A stretch of DNA of 64,000 bases from assembly GCA_965202735.1 (NCBI GenBank), contig OZ241844.1, positions 2,604,001 through 2,668,000 of the forward strand, written 5' to 3'. The position numbers and the translations under genes were made by a program. Source of the DNA: HK1 sp965202735. Its GTDB lineage: Bacteria > Pseudomonadota > Gammaproteobacteria > HK1. The notes beneath the pieces are model-generated. The model searched no databases. It was not told the DNA's origin and saw nothing but the letters and a program-made list of their open reading frames with translations. Shown one piece after another: positions 53,662 to 63,023 of the stretch; position 1 is the stretch's first letter, and every line of letters begins with the position of its first letter.

Positions 53662-54918
53662 ATGCGTTGCGAGATCGTCGCGGTGGGGACCGAGCTGCTG
53701 CTCGGGCAGATCGTCGACACCAACTCGTCGTGGATGGGGGAGCGGCTCGCGCTCGCCGGCATCGACTCGCACTTCCAGGTGAAGGTCGGGGACAACCGGC
53801 GGCGGATCGTCGACACCGTCCGGCACGCGCTCTCGCGCAGCGACGCGGTCATCCTGTGCGGCGGGCTGGGACCGACGCAGGACGACATCACCCGCGAGGC
53901 GATCGCCGAGGTGATGGGGGTGGCCCTGGTGCGCGACCACGCGACGGGAGAGAGGATCCGGCGGGGCTTCGAGGCCCGCGGGCGCCGGTTCACCGAGAAC
54001 AACCTCCGCCAGGCGGACCGGCCGGCCGGCGCGTCGTTCATCCCCCAGATGCCGGGCACCGCCCCGGGGCTCGTCTGCCCGGTCGGGGAGCGGGTGATCT
54101 ACGCGGTGCCGGGCGTGCCGTTCGAGATGCGCGAGATGATGGAGGGGACGATCCTCCCCGACCTCCGGCGGCGGGCCGGGGTGAGCGCGGTGATCCGGAG
54201 CCGGGTGCTCAAGAGCTGGGGCGAGAGCGAGTCGCGGCTCGCGGAGCTGCTGGCGGAGCGGATCGAGGCGCTCGACCGCACCGGCAACCCGACCATCGCG
54301 TTCCAGGCGAGCGGCATCGAGGGCCTGAAGATCCGCATCACCGCCAAGGCCGGGGACGAGGCCGCGGCCGCGTCGCTCATCGCCGGCGAGGAGGCGAAGG
54401 TGCGCGCCATCGTCGGCGACGCCATCTTCGGGAGCGACGAGGAGACCATGGAGTCGTCGGTCCTCGACCTGCTGCGCGGACGCGGGCTCTCGCTCGCGGC
54501 GGCCGAGTCCGTCACCGGGGGCCTGGTGGGAGCGAGGCTCACCGCGGTGCCCGGCGCGAGCGACGTCTTCCGCGGCGCGGTGGTGTCGTACGCGAGCGAG
54601 GTGAAGTTCGACGTCCTCGGCGTGCCGGCGGGTCCGGTGGTCTCGATCGACGCCGCGAAGGCGATGGCGCGCGGGGTGCGGGAACGGCTCGGTGCGGAGG
54701 TCGGAATCTCCACCACCGGCGTCGCCGGGCCGGCGGAGCAGGAGGGGCATCCGCCCGGCACCGTGTTCCTCGGCCTCGCGCACGGCGACCACGCCGAGGC
54801 GTTGCGGGTGCGCCTGCCCGGGGACCGCCGCCGGGTACGCGAGTATGCCGTGATCAGCGTGCTCAACCTGCTCCGGCTCCGGGTCTCGGGGTCTTCGAGG
54901 AGTCCAGACCTGCGGTAG
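53662..54918 (+). CDS. cinA: CinA-family protein with nicotinamide-nucleotide amidase domain
   Basis: A 418-residue two-domain protein. The N-terminal molybdopterin-binding-like domain has CEIVAVGTELLLGQIVDTNS and VILCGGLGPTQDDITREAI. A linker follows, then the C-terminal PncC amidase domain with AAAESVTGGLVGARLTAVPG, FRGAVVSYASEVKFDVLGV and GISTTGVAGPAEQEGHPPGT. The length is normal for full CinA, which hydrolyses ADP-ribose and deamidates NMN in pyridine-nucleotide salvage. Its start is about 90 bp from a family A element. Confidence 0.92.
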   Translation: MRCEIVAVGTELLLGQIVDTNSSWMGERLALAGIDSHFQVKVGDNRRRIVDTVRHALSRSDAVILCGGLGPTQDDITREAIAEVMGVALVRDHATGERIRRGFEARGRRFTENNLRQADRPAGASFIPQMPGTAPGLVCPVGERVIYAVPGVPFEMREMMEGTILPDLRRRAGVSAVIRSRVLKSWGESESRLAELLAERIEALDRTGNPTIAFQASGIEGLKIRITAKAGDEAAAASLIAGEEAKVRAIVGDAIFGSDEETMESSVLDLLRGRGLSLAAAESVTGGLVGARLTAVPGASDVFRGAVVSYASEVKFDVLGVPAGPVVSIDAAKAMARGVRERLGAEVGISTTGVAGPAEQEGHPPGTVFLGLAHGDHAEALRVRLPGDRRRVREYAVISVLNLLRLRVSGSSRSPDLR

Positions 54919-54924
54919 GCGCGG

Positions 54925-55197
54925 TCAGACGGTCCCGCGGCCGGTGATCGCCTCGCGCAGGCCCTCCAGCAGCCCTTCGAGCTTCGCCATGCGCTCGCGC
55001 AGCCCGCCGATCTCGGCCTGCATCCGATCCATCCCCGCGTGCAGGCCGTTCATCTTCTCGTTCATCTCTGCGCGGAACTCGTCGCGAAATGCCTTCATCT
55101 CCGCGCGGAGATGCCGGTGGGAGGTCGCGATCGCGATCAGGACCACGATACCGGTGCCGATTACGGTCCATGCCTCAGGCGTCATCACCATGGTCAT
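54925..55197 (-). CDS. Small single-pass coiled-coil protein
   Basis: A 90-residue protein with an N-terminal membrane helix (AWTVIGTGIVVLIAIATSH, residues about 9-27). A heptad-rich coiled coil follows (RAEMKAFRDEFRAEMNEKM, then GGLRERMAKLEGLLEGLREA). Similar short membrane-anchored coiled-coil proteins are common in Proteobacteria and uncharacterised. It is convergent with cinA (6-bp gap). Family C copy 2 inserted just upstream of its start. Confidence 0.65.
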   Translation of the reverse strand: MTMVMTPEAWTVIGTGIVVLIAIATSHRHLRAEMKAFRDEFRAEMNEKMNGLHAGMDRMQAEIGGLRERMAKLEGLLEGLREAITGRGTV

Positions 55198-55203
55198 CCC
55201 GTC

Positions 55204-55870
55204 GGTAGTGTCTCAGTTTGACTCCGGGGCCGTCGTGTCGTGTTGAGGAAGAAAGTCGGACCGAGGCGCCACCCGTCGTCGGGAAGGATATACGTCCGGT
55301 TGGCGAGAGCCCTGGTTTCCGGTCCCGGGAGACCCTGGGGAGGAGGGCATCGTGCGCACGGCTCGCAAAGACGGGATGCCCCTGGTCCCGAAAGAAGCCC
55401 CTCTCCCCCCGGGAGAGGGGTTTGGGGTGAGGGGGACCGAGCCATCGCCGCGCCCTCACCCCCGGCCCTCTCCCGGGGGGAGAGGGGAGAATGCGGGGGT
55501 CTTCTCCTGAACCGGCGACTCCGGCAACAGCCGTTCGAGCTCTCCCCCGGGATGAGAGGAGAATGCGGGGGTCTTCGGGCCGCCCGCCGCCTCCACTTCA
55601 TGCGGCGCGAGGGTCAACCCGGCCATGAGACCGGCCATGAACATTCCGACACCTCGCCAGGGAGTCAGGGCTCTCCAGAAGTCGTGACGAACGGCTCATC
55701 AGGCCCTCGATCCGGGCCTTCGATGCCGAAAGACTGCCCGTCACCGTGCGATCTTCCGGTTGGGCGGCCAATGACCGCGACTTTTGAATGGTCCTAGCCA
55801 GGGAGTGCCTCAGCTTGACTTCGGGGCAGTGATGTCGCGCGGAGGAAGAAAGTCAAAATGAGACACTACC
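55204..55870. mobile_element. Repeat family C/D, copy 2 (complete), 8-bp target duplication
   Basis: A 667-bp non-coding element bounded by GGTAGTGTCTCAGTTTGACT and the complement of GGTAGTGTCTCATTTTGACT. It is flanked by the exact octamer ATCCCGTC (55196-55203 and 55871-55878). Each end carries a roughly 60-bp hairpin region. The middle has CCCTCTCCCGGGG-type palindromes and a family A element (55676-55796). No transposase is encoded, so it must depend on a helper. Confidence 0.88.
55676..55796. mobile_element. MITE-like family A, copy 2, nested in family C copy 2
   Basis: A 121-bp element from CAGGGCTCTCCAG to GAATGGTCCTA. It is flanked by the 10-bp direct repeat GCCAGGGAGT (55666-55675 and 55797-55806). 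The target is the same site that holds the 69-bp hairpin insertion in family C copy 1. Confidence 0.88.
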
Positions 55871-55907
55871 ATCCCGTCCACGAGGTCCGCTCGATTCGAC
55901 TGGGGTT

Positions 55908-55913
55908 TATACT
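55908..55913 (+). promoter_or_regulatory. Possible -10 box ahead of lptM
   Basis: TATACT lies in a short AT-rich patch (GGGGTTTATACTTCC), unusual in this GC-rich window. It is 7 bp ahead of the first ATG. A start of transcription near 55920 would make that ATG leaderless, or point to a downstream start at 56007. The -35 region is not clear. Confidence 0.35.
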
Positions 55914-55919
55914 TCCGTC

Positions 55920-56147
55920 ATGCATCAGACCCGCCGGATTCGGGCCTCTTTCCGCTCCGCGCAATCCCGGTTTGCGGAGCGGCGGAAGGCTCTGCGGCTC
56001 GCGGCCATGCTGCCGTGGGCGCTGCTCGTCGCGGGCTGCGGGCAGAAGGGTCCGCTCTACCATCCGCCGGACCCGGACGAAGAGGGCGAAGACGAGGACG
56101 AGGAGACGAGCGCGGCGCCCTCCGCTCCGCGCCCGCGCCTCGGCTGA
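55920..56147 (+). CDS. lptM: LptM/YifL-type small lipoprotein
   Basis: A 75-residue protein with a lipoprotein signal. The hydrophobic stretch LAAMLPWALLVAGC ends in a lipobox Cys, followed by GQKGPLYHPPDPDEE, the hallmark of LptM (YifL). A shorter start at ATG 56007 (MLPWALLVAGC) gives the usual length. LptM assists maturation of the outer-membrane LPS translocon LptD-LptE. Its position 36 bp ahead of lysA is the standard gammaproteobacterial order. Confidence 0.82.
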   Translation: MHQTRRIRASFRSAQSRFAERRKALRLAAMLPWALLVAGCGQKGPLYHPPDPDEEGEDEDEETSAAPSAPRPRLG

Positions 56148-56183
56148 TCCCGGCCCGCGCACCTCCCCTCTCCGGCTCACCCG

Positions 56184-57455
56184 ATGGACCTCACCGGCAC
56201 CGGCCCGCGAACGTGCGGCGGCGGGTCCACCGTCGAAGGCGTCGCGCTCGAACGGATCGCCGCCGATGTCGGCACCCCCTGCTTCGTCTACTCCCGGGCC
56301 GCCATCGAACGGGCCTGGCGCGAATACGACCGGGCGTTCGCCGGCGTCCCGCACCAGGTCTGCTACGCGGTCAAGGCGAACTCGAACCTCGCGGTCCTCG
56401 ACGTGCTCGGCCGGCTCGGTGCGGGCTTCGACATCGTCTCGGGCGGCGAGCTGGAACGCGTGCTGGCCGCGCGGGTGCCGGCGTCCCGCGCCGTCTTCTC
56501 CGGCGTCGGCAAGAGCGACGCCGAGATGGCGGCGGCGCTCGCGGCCGGGGTCGGATGCTTCAACGTCGAGTCCGCGCCGGAGCTCGATCGGCTCGCGTCG
56601 CTCGCCGGCGCGGCGCGGATGCGGGCGCCGGTGTCGCTGCGCGTCAACCCCGACATCGACGCCCGGACCCATCCGTACATCACCACCGGGCTCCACGAGA
56701 ACAAGTTCGGCGTGCCCGTGGACGAGGCGCGCCGGCTCTATGCCCGCGCCGCCGCGCATCCGTCGCTGGAGGTGCGCGGCATCGACTGCCACATCGGCTC
56801 GCAGCTCGCGAGCCTCGAGCCGTTCCTCGATGCGCTCGACCGGCTGCTCGCGCTCGCCGACTCGCTGGCCCGCGACGGCATCCGCCTCGCGCACCTCAAC
56901 CTCGGCGGCGGCCTCGGCATCCGCTATCGCGACGAATCGCCGCCGGCGCCGGCGGCGCTCGCCGGCGCCGTCGTCGAGCGGCTCGCGGGCCGGGAGACCG
57001 TGCTGCTGCTGGAGCCGGGGCGTTCCATCGTGGGCAACGCGGGCGTGCTGCTCACCCGGGTCGAGTACCTCAAGCGCAACGGGGCGAAGCGGTTCGCGGT
57101 GGTCGACGCCGCGATGAACGATCTGATCCGCCCCGCGCTCTACGACGCATGGCACGACATCGTGCCGGTGGAGCCGCGCGAGGGCGTGCCGGAGCCGTAC
57201 GAGATCGTCGGGCCGGTGTGCGAGTCCGGAGACTTCCTCGGCCGCGGGCGGCCGCTCGTGCTGGAGCCCGGCGACCTGCTCGCGGTGCGCTCGGCCGGCG
57301 CCTACGCGTTCGCGATGAGCTCGAACTACAACACGCGCCCCCGCGCCGCGGAGGTCATGGTCGACGCGGAGCGCTACCAGGTGGTACGCGAGCGCGAGCG
57401 GGTGCGCGACCTCTTCGCCGGCGAGTCGCTGCTGCCGCCCGAATCAGCGTTTTGA
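56184..57455 (+). CDS. lysA: Diaminopimelate decarboxylase
   Basis: A 423-residue fold-III PLP enzyme that makes L-lysine from meso-diaminopimelate. The PLP lysine is in QVCYAVKANSNLAVLDVL. HENKFGVPVDEA, GIDCHIGSQLASLEPF, HLNLGGGLGIRY (phosphate loop), LLLEPGRSIVGNAGVLLTRV and VCESGDFLGRGRPL (catalytic Cys, Glu) are all present. It is intact, directly downstream of lptM. dapF, often next in gammaproteobacteria, is not here. Confidence 0.95.
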   Translation: MDLTGTGPRTCGGGSTVEGVALERIAADVGTPCFVYSRAAIERAWREYDRAFAGVPHQVCYAVKANSNLAVLDVLGRLGAGFDIVSGGELERVLAARVPASRAVFSGVGKSDAEMAAALAAGVGCFNVESAPELDRLASLAGAARMRAPVSLRVNPDIDARTHPYITTGLHENKFGVPVDEARRLYARAAAHPSLEVRGIDCHIGSQLASLEPFLDALDRLLALADSLARDGIRLAHLNLGGGLGIRYRDESPPAPAALAGAVVERLAGRETVLLLEPGRSIVGNAGVLLTRVEYLKRNGAKRFAVVDAAMNDLIRPALYDAWHDIVPVEPREGVPEPYEIVGPVCESGDFLGRGRPLVLEPGDLLAVRSAGAYAFAMSSNYNTRPRAAEVMVDAERYQVVRERERVRDLFAGESLLPPESAF

Positions 57456-57486
57456 AGCCCGCGACCCCAGGTCATAAAATCCGGGC

Positions 57487-58539
57487 ATGGACAAGCCACG
57501 CAATGCCCCGAGCGCGGTCGCGCTCATCTCCGGCGGGCTCGACTCGATGCTGGCGGCGCGGGTCGTGCTGGAGCAGGGGGTGCGGGTCGAGGGGCTCAAC
57601 TTCTTCACCGGCTTCTGCGTCGAGGGCCACACCCACGCCATCCGCAGGCAGGACCGGGCGAGACCGAAGCGCAACAACGCGCTGTGGGTGGCGGAGCAGC
57701 TCGGCATCAAGCTGCACTTCGTCGACGTGGTGGAGGACTACAAGCCCATCGTGCTGAACCCGAAGCACGGCTACGGCGCGAACCTCAACCCCTGCCTCGA
57801 CTGCAAGAGCTTCATGGTCGGACGCGCCGACGCGTGGCGGCGTGAGCGCGGCTTCGACTTCATCGTCACCGGGGAGGTGGTCGGGCAGCGGCCGAAGTCG
57901 CAGCGCCGCGACACCATGCCGGTGGTGGCGCGGGAATCGGGGGCCGGGGACAGGCTCCTCAGGCCGCTGTGCGCGAAACGGCTCGAGCCCACCCTGCCCG
58001 AACGCGAGGGCTGGGTCGACCGGGAGCGCCTGCACGACTTCCACGGCCGCTCCCGCAAGCCCCAGATGGCGCTCGCCGCGCGGTTCGGGTTCACCGACTA
58101 CGCCCAGCCGGCCGGCGGCTGCTGCTTCCTCACCAACCCGCAGTACGCATCCAAGCTCTCGGATCTCTGGGGCAGCCGGGGCCGGCGCGACTACGACCTC
58201 GACGACATCATGCTGCTCAAGGTCGGCCGCCACCTCCGGCCGCGGCCGCACTTCAAGGTCATCGTCGGACGCGAGGAAGGCGAGAACCGCTACCTCGGCG
58301 GCTACCGGAAGCGGTTCACGCACCTGCGCACGGTGAGCCACCAGGGGCCGCTCACCCTGGTCGACGGAGACCGCGACGACGAGGACCGGCTCCTCGCCGC
58401 CCGCATGACCGCCCGCTTCAGCCAGGGGCGCGACGCCGAGCGCGTCGAGGTCGAGATCGTCGAGCCCGGCGGCGAGCCCCGGATCGTCGAGGTCGCGCCC
58501 CTGCACGCGGACGAGATTCCGGCCGCCTGGTACGTCTGA
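57487..58539 (+). CDS. PP-loop ATPase, MnmA/ThiI-like tRNA thiolation enzyme
   Basis: A 350-residue protein with an N-terminal PP-loop (VALISGGLDSMLAARVVLEQ, residues 11-30). Cys pairs lie in NPCLDCKSFMVGRADAW and GGCCFLTNP, and TGEVVGQRPKSQRRDTMPVV is in the middle. This arrangement resembles ATP-dependent tRNA 2-thiouridine or 4-thiouridine synthases, which adenylate the base and transfer sulfur from a cysteine persulfide. It is not canonical MnmA. The next gene is a TusA-type sulfur carrier, which fits a sulfur-relay role. The exact tRNA target is unknown. Confidence 0.72.
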   Translation: MDKPRNAPSAVALISGGLDSMLAARVVLEQGVRVEGLNFFTGFCVEGHTHAIRRQDRARPKRNNALWVAEQLGIKLHFVDVVEDYKPIVLNPKHGYGANLNPCLDCKSFMVGRADAWRRERGFDFIVTGEVVGQRPKSQRRDTMPVVARESGAGDRLLRPLCAKRLEPTLPEREGWVDRERLHDFHGRSRKPQMALAARFGFTDYAQPAGGCCFLTNPQYASKLSDLWGSRGRRDYDLDDIMLLKVGRHLRPRPHFKVIVGREEGENRYLGGYRKRFTHLRTVSHQGPLTLVDGDRDDEDRLLAARMTARFSQGRDAERVEVEIVEPGGEPRIVEVAPLHADEIPAAWYV

Positions 58540-58554
58540 GCCCCGGCGCGAAAG

Positions 58555-58827
58555 ATGACGCGACGACACGCTCTCGACGCGCGCAACCTCCTCTGCCCCA
58601 TGCCCGTGATCCGCGTGCAGGACGCGATGGAGTCCCTGGCTCCGGGCGACGAGCTGGAGGTGCGGTGCACCGACCCGGGCGCGATGAGCGACGTGCCCGC
58701 GTGGTGCCGCGTGCACGGTCACGAGGTGCTGGAGGTCGTCGAGGACCCCGGCGCCGACGAGGTCCGGATCACCATTCGGGCCGGAGCGGGCGACGACGAT
58801 GGCCGAGACGATGGCCGAGCCGGCTGA
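58555..58827 (+). CDS. TusA-family sulfur carrier protein
   Basis: A 90-residue SirA/TusA-fold protein with the CPxP motif (ARNLLCPMPVIRVQDAMESL), whose Cys carries persulfide sulfur. It lies 15 bp downstream of the PP-loop thiolase and probably hands sulfur to it. The C-terminal ten or so residues are Asp/Gly-rich and probably dispensable. Confidence 0.85.
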   Translation: MTRRHALDARNLLCPMPVIRVQDAMESLAPGDELEVRCTDPGAMSDVPAWCRVHGHEVLEVVEDPGADEVRITIRAGAGDDDGRDDGRAG

Positions 58828-58868
58828 ATCCGGAGGCGCCGGCGCCGGAACGCGAAGCGTCCGCCGGC

Positions 58869-60080
58869 ATGGTGGTCGGGACAGTGGCCCGGCCGGCTGA
58901 GTCCGGAGGCACCGGGCGGGCGCTCATCGCGCAGATGCGCGACGCGGCGCCCGAACGCTACGCCATCATCCGCCGCGTCACCCTGGTCGGCGCCGGTGTC
59001 GACCTGGCGCTGGCGATCGGGAAGATCGGCGGCGGGCTCGCCGCGCACTCGCAGTCCCTGGTCGCCGACGGCGTGCATTCGCTCTCCGACCTCGTCACCG
59101 ACGTGCTGGTGCTGGTCGCGGCGAAGCTCGCGCGCGCCAAGCCGGACGCCGAGCACCCCTACGGCCACGAGCGCATCGAGACCGCGGCCACCGTGGCGCT
59201 CGGCGTGGTGCTGGTCGCCATCGGCGCCGGGATCGCGTTCGACGCCTTCCGGAGGCTGTTCCACCCCGAGGCGCTTCCGGTTCCGGCGTGGTGGGCGATG
59301 GCCGTCGCGGCGGTCTCGGTCGGGTGCAAGGAGGGCGTCTACCACTACACCGTGCGCGCCGCGAAGCGCTCTCGCTCGAAGCTCCTCGAAGCGAACGCGT
59401 GGCACGCGCGCAGCGACGCCGCGTCGTCGATCGTCGTCATCGTCGGCGTCGGCGGCACCCTGCTCGGGCTCGGCTACCTCGACGCGATCGCCGCGGTGAT
59501 CGTGGCCTGGATGATCGGCGCGATGGGCTACCGCCTCGCCCGGCAGAGCGTGGAGGAGCTCATCGACACCGGGCTCGACCCCGAGCAGGTCGAGTCGATC
59601 CGCGCGGCGCTGATGGAGGTCGGCGGGGTGCGCGACCTGCACATGCTGCGCACCCGCCAGATGGGGCCGAAGTCGCTCGTCGACGTGCACATCCTGCTCG
59701 ACGACCCGAAGCTCAGCGTGTCCGAGGGGCACCAGATCAGCGAGACCGCCCGCGCGGAGCTCATCCGCCGGTTCCGCGACATCGAGGACGTGACTGTCCA
59801 CATCGATCCGGAGGACGACGAGGAGGTCGCCCGGGGGCGCCACCTGGGGCTGCGCGGCGAGGTGGAGGCCAGGCTGCGGGCGGCCTGGGCCGACGTCCCG
59901 GAGGCCGGGTCGATCCGCCGCATCACGCTGCACTACCTCGACGGCCGCATCCAGGTCGAGGTCGAGCTCCCCCTGGAGCTCGCCCTCGGCCCGGGCTCGC
60001 CGGAACCGCTCCGGCAGCGCTTCGAGGCGGCGGCGGAGAAGGACCCCGATGTCAGCGGGGTGCGGGTCCTGTTCGGGTGA
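58869..60080 (+). CDS. Cation diffusion facilitator (CDF) transporter
   Basis: A 403-residue inner-membrane metal/proton antiporter. The first metal site is SLVADGVHSLSDLVTD, with HPYGHERIETAATV after it and the second site in AWHARSDAASSIVVI. Six membrane helices end near residue 220, followed by an extended cytoplasmic domain of about 180 residues with VDVHILLDDPKLSVSEGH. That tail is roughly twice the usual CDF length. Export of zinc, iron or manganese is likely. It follows the tusA-like gene in the same direction. Confidence 0.87.
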   Translation: MVVGTVARPAESGGTGRALIAQMRDAAPERYAIIRRVTLVGAGVDLALAIGKIGGGLAAHSQSLVADGVHSLSDLVTDVLVLVAAKLARAKPDAEHPYGHERIETAATVALGVVLVAIGAGIAFDAFRRLFHPEALPVPAWWAMAVAAVSVGCKEGVYHYTVRAAKRSRSKLLEANAWHARSDAASSIVVIVGVGGTLLGLGYLDAIAAVIVAWMIGAMGYRLARQSVEELIDTGLDPEQVESIRAALMEVGGVRDLHMLRTRQMGPKSLVDVHILLDDPKLSVSEGHQISETARAELIRRFRDIEDVTVHIDPEDDEEVARGRHLGLRGEVEARLRAAWADVPEAGSIRRITLHYLDGRIQVEVELPLELALGPGSPEPLRQRFEAAAEKDPDVSGVRVLFG

Positions 60081-60169
60081 CGCGCCGGGTGTTGCGCCTC
60101 CGTCCCGTGGACGGGTCCCGTTGCGCGTCCGGGACGCGGGTCCTGTCCGGGTGACGCGCCGGGTGTTGC
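60063..60169. repeat. Direct repeat of about 33 bp downstream of the CDF gene
   Basis: Positions about 60063-60096 and 60137-60169 share TCCTGTTCGGGTGACGCGCC (one T/C difference) followed by GGGTGTTGC. The first copy contains the CDF stop codon. No hairpin terminator is obvious. Confidence 0.8.
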
Positions 60170-60243
60170 ACCAGGCTGAACCATTCATCCGCGACGATGC
60201 ACCGTTCCGGTCGCGGAAAGGCGAGAGACGCGGGCCGAATGTC

Positions 60244-60259
60244 TGGCACACTATCTGCT
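60244..60259 (+). promoter_or_regulatory. Sigma-54 (RpoN) type -24/-12 promoter of glnA
   Basis: TGGCACACTATCTGCT matches the -24/-12 consensus (TGGCAC-N5-TTGCA) with the correct 10-bp gap between the GG (60245-60246) and GC (60257-60258). Only the T before TGC deviates (C). It lies 72 bp upstream of the glnA start, a typical distance for NtrC-dependent glnA promoters. Two TGCACC half-sites at about 60167 and 60198 could be NtrC-site remnants but are unpaired. Confidence 0.72.
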
Positions 60260-60330
60260 GACGGACACCTGTTCGCGCCGTTCGCCGCAGCGGACCCCCA
60301 GACCTCACCGACCACAGGAGAATCCCGGAA

Positions 60331-61737
60331 ATGTCCGCCGAAGACGTAATGAAAACGCTTGCCGAGAAAGAGGTGAAGTTCGTCGACCTGCGCTTCACCG
60401 ACACCCGGGGAAAGGAGCAGCACGTCAGCGTCCCCGCGATGATCGTGGACGAGGAGCTCTTCGAGGACGGCAAGATGTTCGACGGCTCGTCCATCGCCGG
60501 CTGGAAGGGCATCCAGGAATCGGACATGGTGCTCATGCCCGACCCCGGCTCCGCGGTGCTCGACCCCTTCACCGACGAGACGACCCTGAACCTGCGCTGC
60601 GACGTGCTCGATCCGCTGACGATGACCGGCTACGAGCGGTGCTCGCGCTCGCTCGCCCGGCGCGCCATCGCCCACATGCAGTCGACCGGCATCGCCGACG
60701 ACGTGCTGTTCGGTCCCGAGCCGGAGTTCTTCGTCTTCGACTCCGTGACCTGGACCGACGACATGTCCGGCTCCTCCTACCGCATCCGCTCCGAGGAGGC
60801 CGACTGGAGCAAGGGCCTGGAGCTCGAAGACGGCAACATGGGCCATCGCCCCGGCGTCAAGGGCGGCTACTTCCCGGTGCCCCCCGTCGACTCGCTCTCC
60901 GATCTGCGCGCCGCGATGTGCCTCGCGATGGAGGAGATGGGCCTCACCGTCGAGGTCCACCACCACGAGGTCGCCACCGCCGGGCAGTGCGAGATCGGGG
61001 TCCGCTTCGCGAGCCTCATCCGCAAGGCCGACGAGATCCAGATCCTGAAGTACTGCGTGCACAACGTGGCCCATGCCTACGGCAAGACCGCGACGTTCAT
61101 GCCGAAGCCCCTGGTCGGCGACAACGGCAGCGGCATGCACTGCCACCAGTCGCTGGCCAGGGAAGGCAAGAACCTGTTCGGCGGGAACAAGTACGCGGGG
61201 CTCTCGCAGGAGGCGCTCTGGTACATCGGCGGCATCTTCAGGCACGCCCGCGCCCTCAACGCCTTCACCAACGCCGGCACCAACAGCTACAAGCGCCTGG
61301 TGAAGGGGTTCGAGGCGCCGACCCTGCTCGCCTACTCGGGGCGCAACCGCTCCGCCTCGGTGCGGATCCCGCACTCGGGCTCGGCGGGCCGCCGCATCGA
61401 GGTGCGGTTCCCGGACTCGAGCGGGAACCCGTACCTGATGTTCTCGGCGATGCTGCTGGCCGGTCTCGACGGCATCCAGAACCGCATCGACCCGGGCGAG
61501 CCGATGGACAAGGACCTCTACGACCTGCCGCCCGAGGAGGAGGCCAACATCAGGACCGTGTGCAACACCCTGGAGCAGGCCCTGGAGGCGCTCGACGGGG
61601 ACCGGGACTTCCTCAAGGCGGGCGGGGTGCTCAGCGACGACTTCATCGACGCCTACATCGCGCTCAAGGAAGAGGAGTCGACCCGCTTCCTGATGACCAC
61701 CCACCCGATCGAGTTCGACATGTACTACAGCCTTTGA
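60331..61737 (+). CDS. glnA: Glutamine synthetase, type I
   Basis: A 468-residue GSI-beta enzyme making glutamine from glutamate, ammonia and ATP. Landmarks are KMFDGSSIAGWKGIQESDM, FGPEPEFFVFDSV, the ATP-binding KPLVGDNGSGMHCHQSL, NRSASVRIPHSGSAGRRIEV and the adenylylation Tyr in DKDLYDLPPEE. It is full length, so activity and covalent control by GlnE appear intact. AGGAG lies 11 bp before the ATG. It is followed by broken ntrB and ntrC, although its sigma-54 promoter is preserved. Confidence 0.96.
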   Translation: MSAEDVMKTLAEKEVKFVDLRFTDTRGKEQHVSVPAMIVDEELFEDGKMFDGSSIAGWKGIQESDMVLMPDPGSAVLDPFTDETTLNLRCDVLDPLTMTGYERCSRSLARRAIAHMQSTGIADDVLFGPEPEFFVFDSVTWTDDMSGSSYRIRSEEADWSKGLELEDGNMGHRPGVKGGYFPVPPVDSLSDLRAAMCLAMEEMGLTVEVHHHEVATAGQCEIGVRFASLIRKADEIQILKYCVHNVAHAYGKTATFMPKPLVGDNGSGMHCHQSLAREGKNLFGGNKYAGLSQEALWYIGGIFRHARALNAFTNAGTNSYKRLVKGFEAPTLLAYSGRNRSASVRIPHSGSAGRRIEVRFPDSSGNPYLMFSAMLLAGLDGIQNRIDPGEPMDKDLYDLPPEEEANIRTVCNTLEQALEALDGDRDFLKAGGVLSDDFIDAYIALKEEESTRFLMTTHPIEFDMYYSL

Positions 61738-61818
61738 CGGCTCCGGTCGCCGCAGCCGCGGAAGAGACGCGGCACCGGCCGGCAGCGCCCCGTTGCCGGC
61801 CGGTGCCGAGCCCGGCGG

Positions 61819-61988
61819 TTGCTCACCCGGATCGCCCATGCCCGGCGCCTGGTGCGGCGGCTCGGACACGAGATCAAGAACCCGCTCGGCGGGCTGAGAG
61901 GGGCGGCGCAGCTCCTTCAGGGCGAGCTGCCGGATGCAGCGCTGCGCCAGTACACGAAGGTCATCATCCGCGAGGCCGATCGCCTCAC
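61819..61988 (+). pseudogene. glnL: Nitrogen sensor kinase NtrB, internal fragment
   Basis: About 57 codons of NtrB (GlnL) remain: GHEIKNPLGGLRGAAQLLQG (H-box with phospho-acceptor His) and LPDAALRQYTKVIIREADRL. The N-terminal PAS sensor domain and the whole ATP-binding domain are missing. The fragment ends at 61988 and joins, in a different frame, to NtrC sequence. Confidence 0.88.
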
Positions 61989-62722
<734 letters not shown>

Positions 62723-62744
<22 letters not shown>

Positions 62745-62864
62745 CGAGCGGCTCATCAGACCCTCGAAAGATCCTCGAACCGGGCCTTCGGCGCCGAAAA
62801 GCCACCAATCACCGTGCGATGTTCCGGTTGGGCGACCGGTGACCACGACTCTTGAATGGTCCTG
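62723..62864. mobile_element. MITE-like family A, copy 4
   Basis: A 142-bp element from CAGGACCATCCGG to TTGAATGGTCCTG, truncating the ntrC reading frame. A short internal duplication (CCTCGAAAGATCCTCGAACC) makes it longer than the other copies. No flanking direct repeat is seen. Confidence 0.82.
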
Positions 62865-62872
62865 GCCGGTCA

Positions 62873-62911
62873 TCGAGTGATCTTCCGGTTGGGCAGCCAG
62901 TGACCACGACT
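62873..62911. repeat. Partial second copy of MITE-like family A
   Basis: GATCTTCCGGTTGGGCAGCC followed by AGTGACCACGACTTT repeats the right third of family A directly beside copy 4, without the terminal GAATGGTCCT. Confidence 0.7.
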
Positions 62912-63023
62912 TTGCCGTGAGAGTACACGCGGGAAGGGTGTCTGCGCATCCAGGCATCGCCGCGTTGCGACCCACGGCCGTTTCATGCGGCAGGATGGCC
63001 ATTCCGGCCTCGACGCCCCCCGC

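Noticed and set aside
60167..60204. Paired NtrC enhancer sites ahead of glnA
   Set aside because: Only TGCACC half-sites are present. The matching right halves are absent, so a full binding site cannot be claimed.
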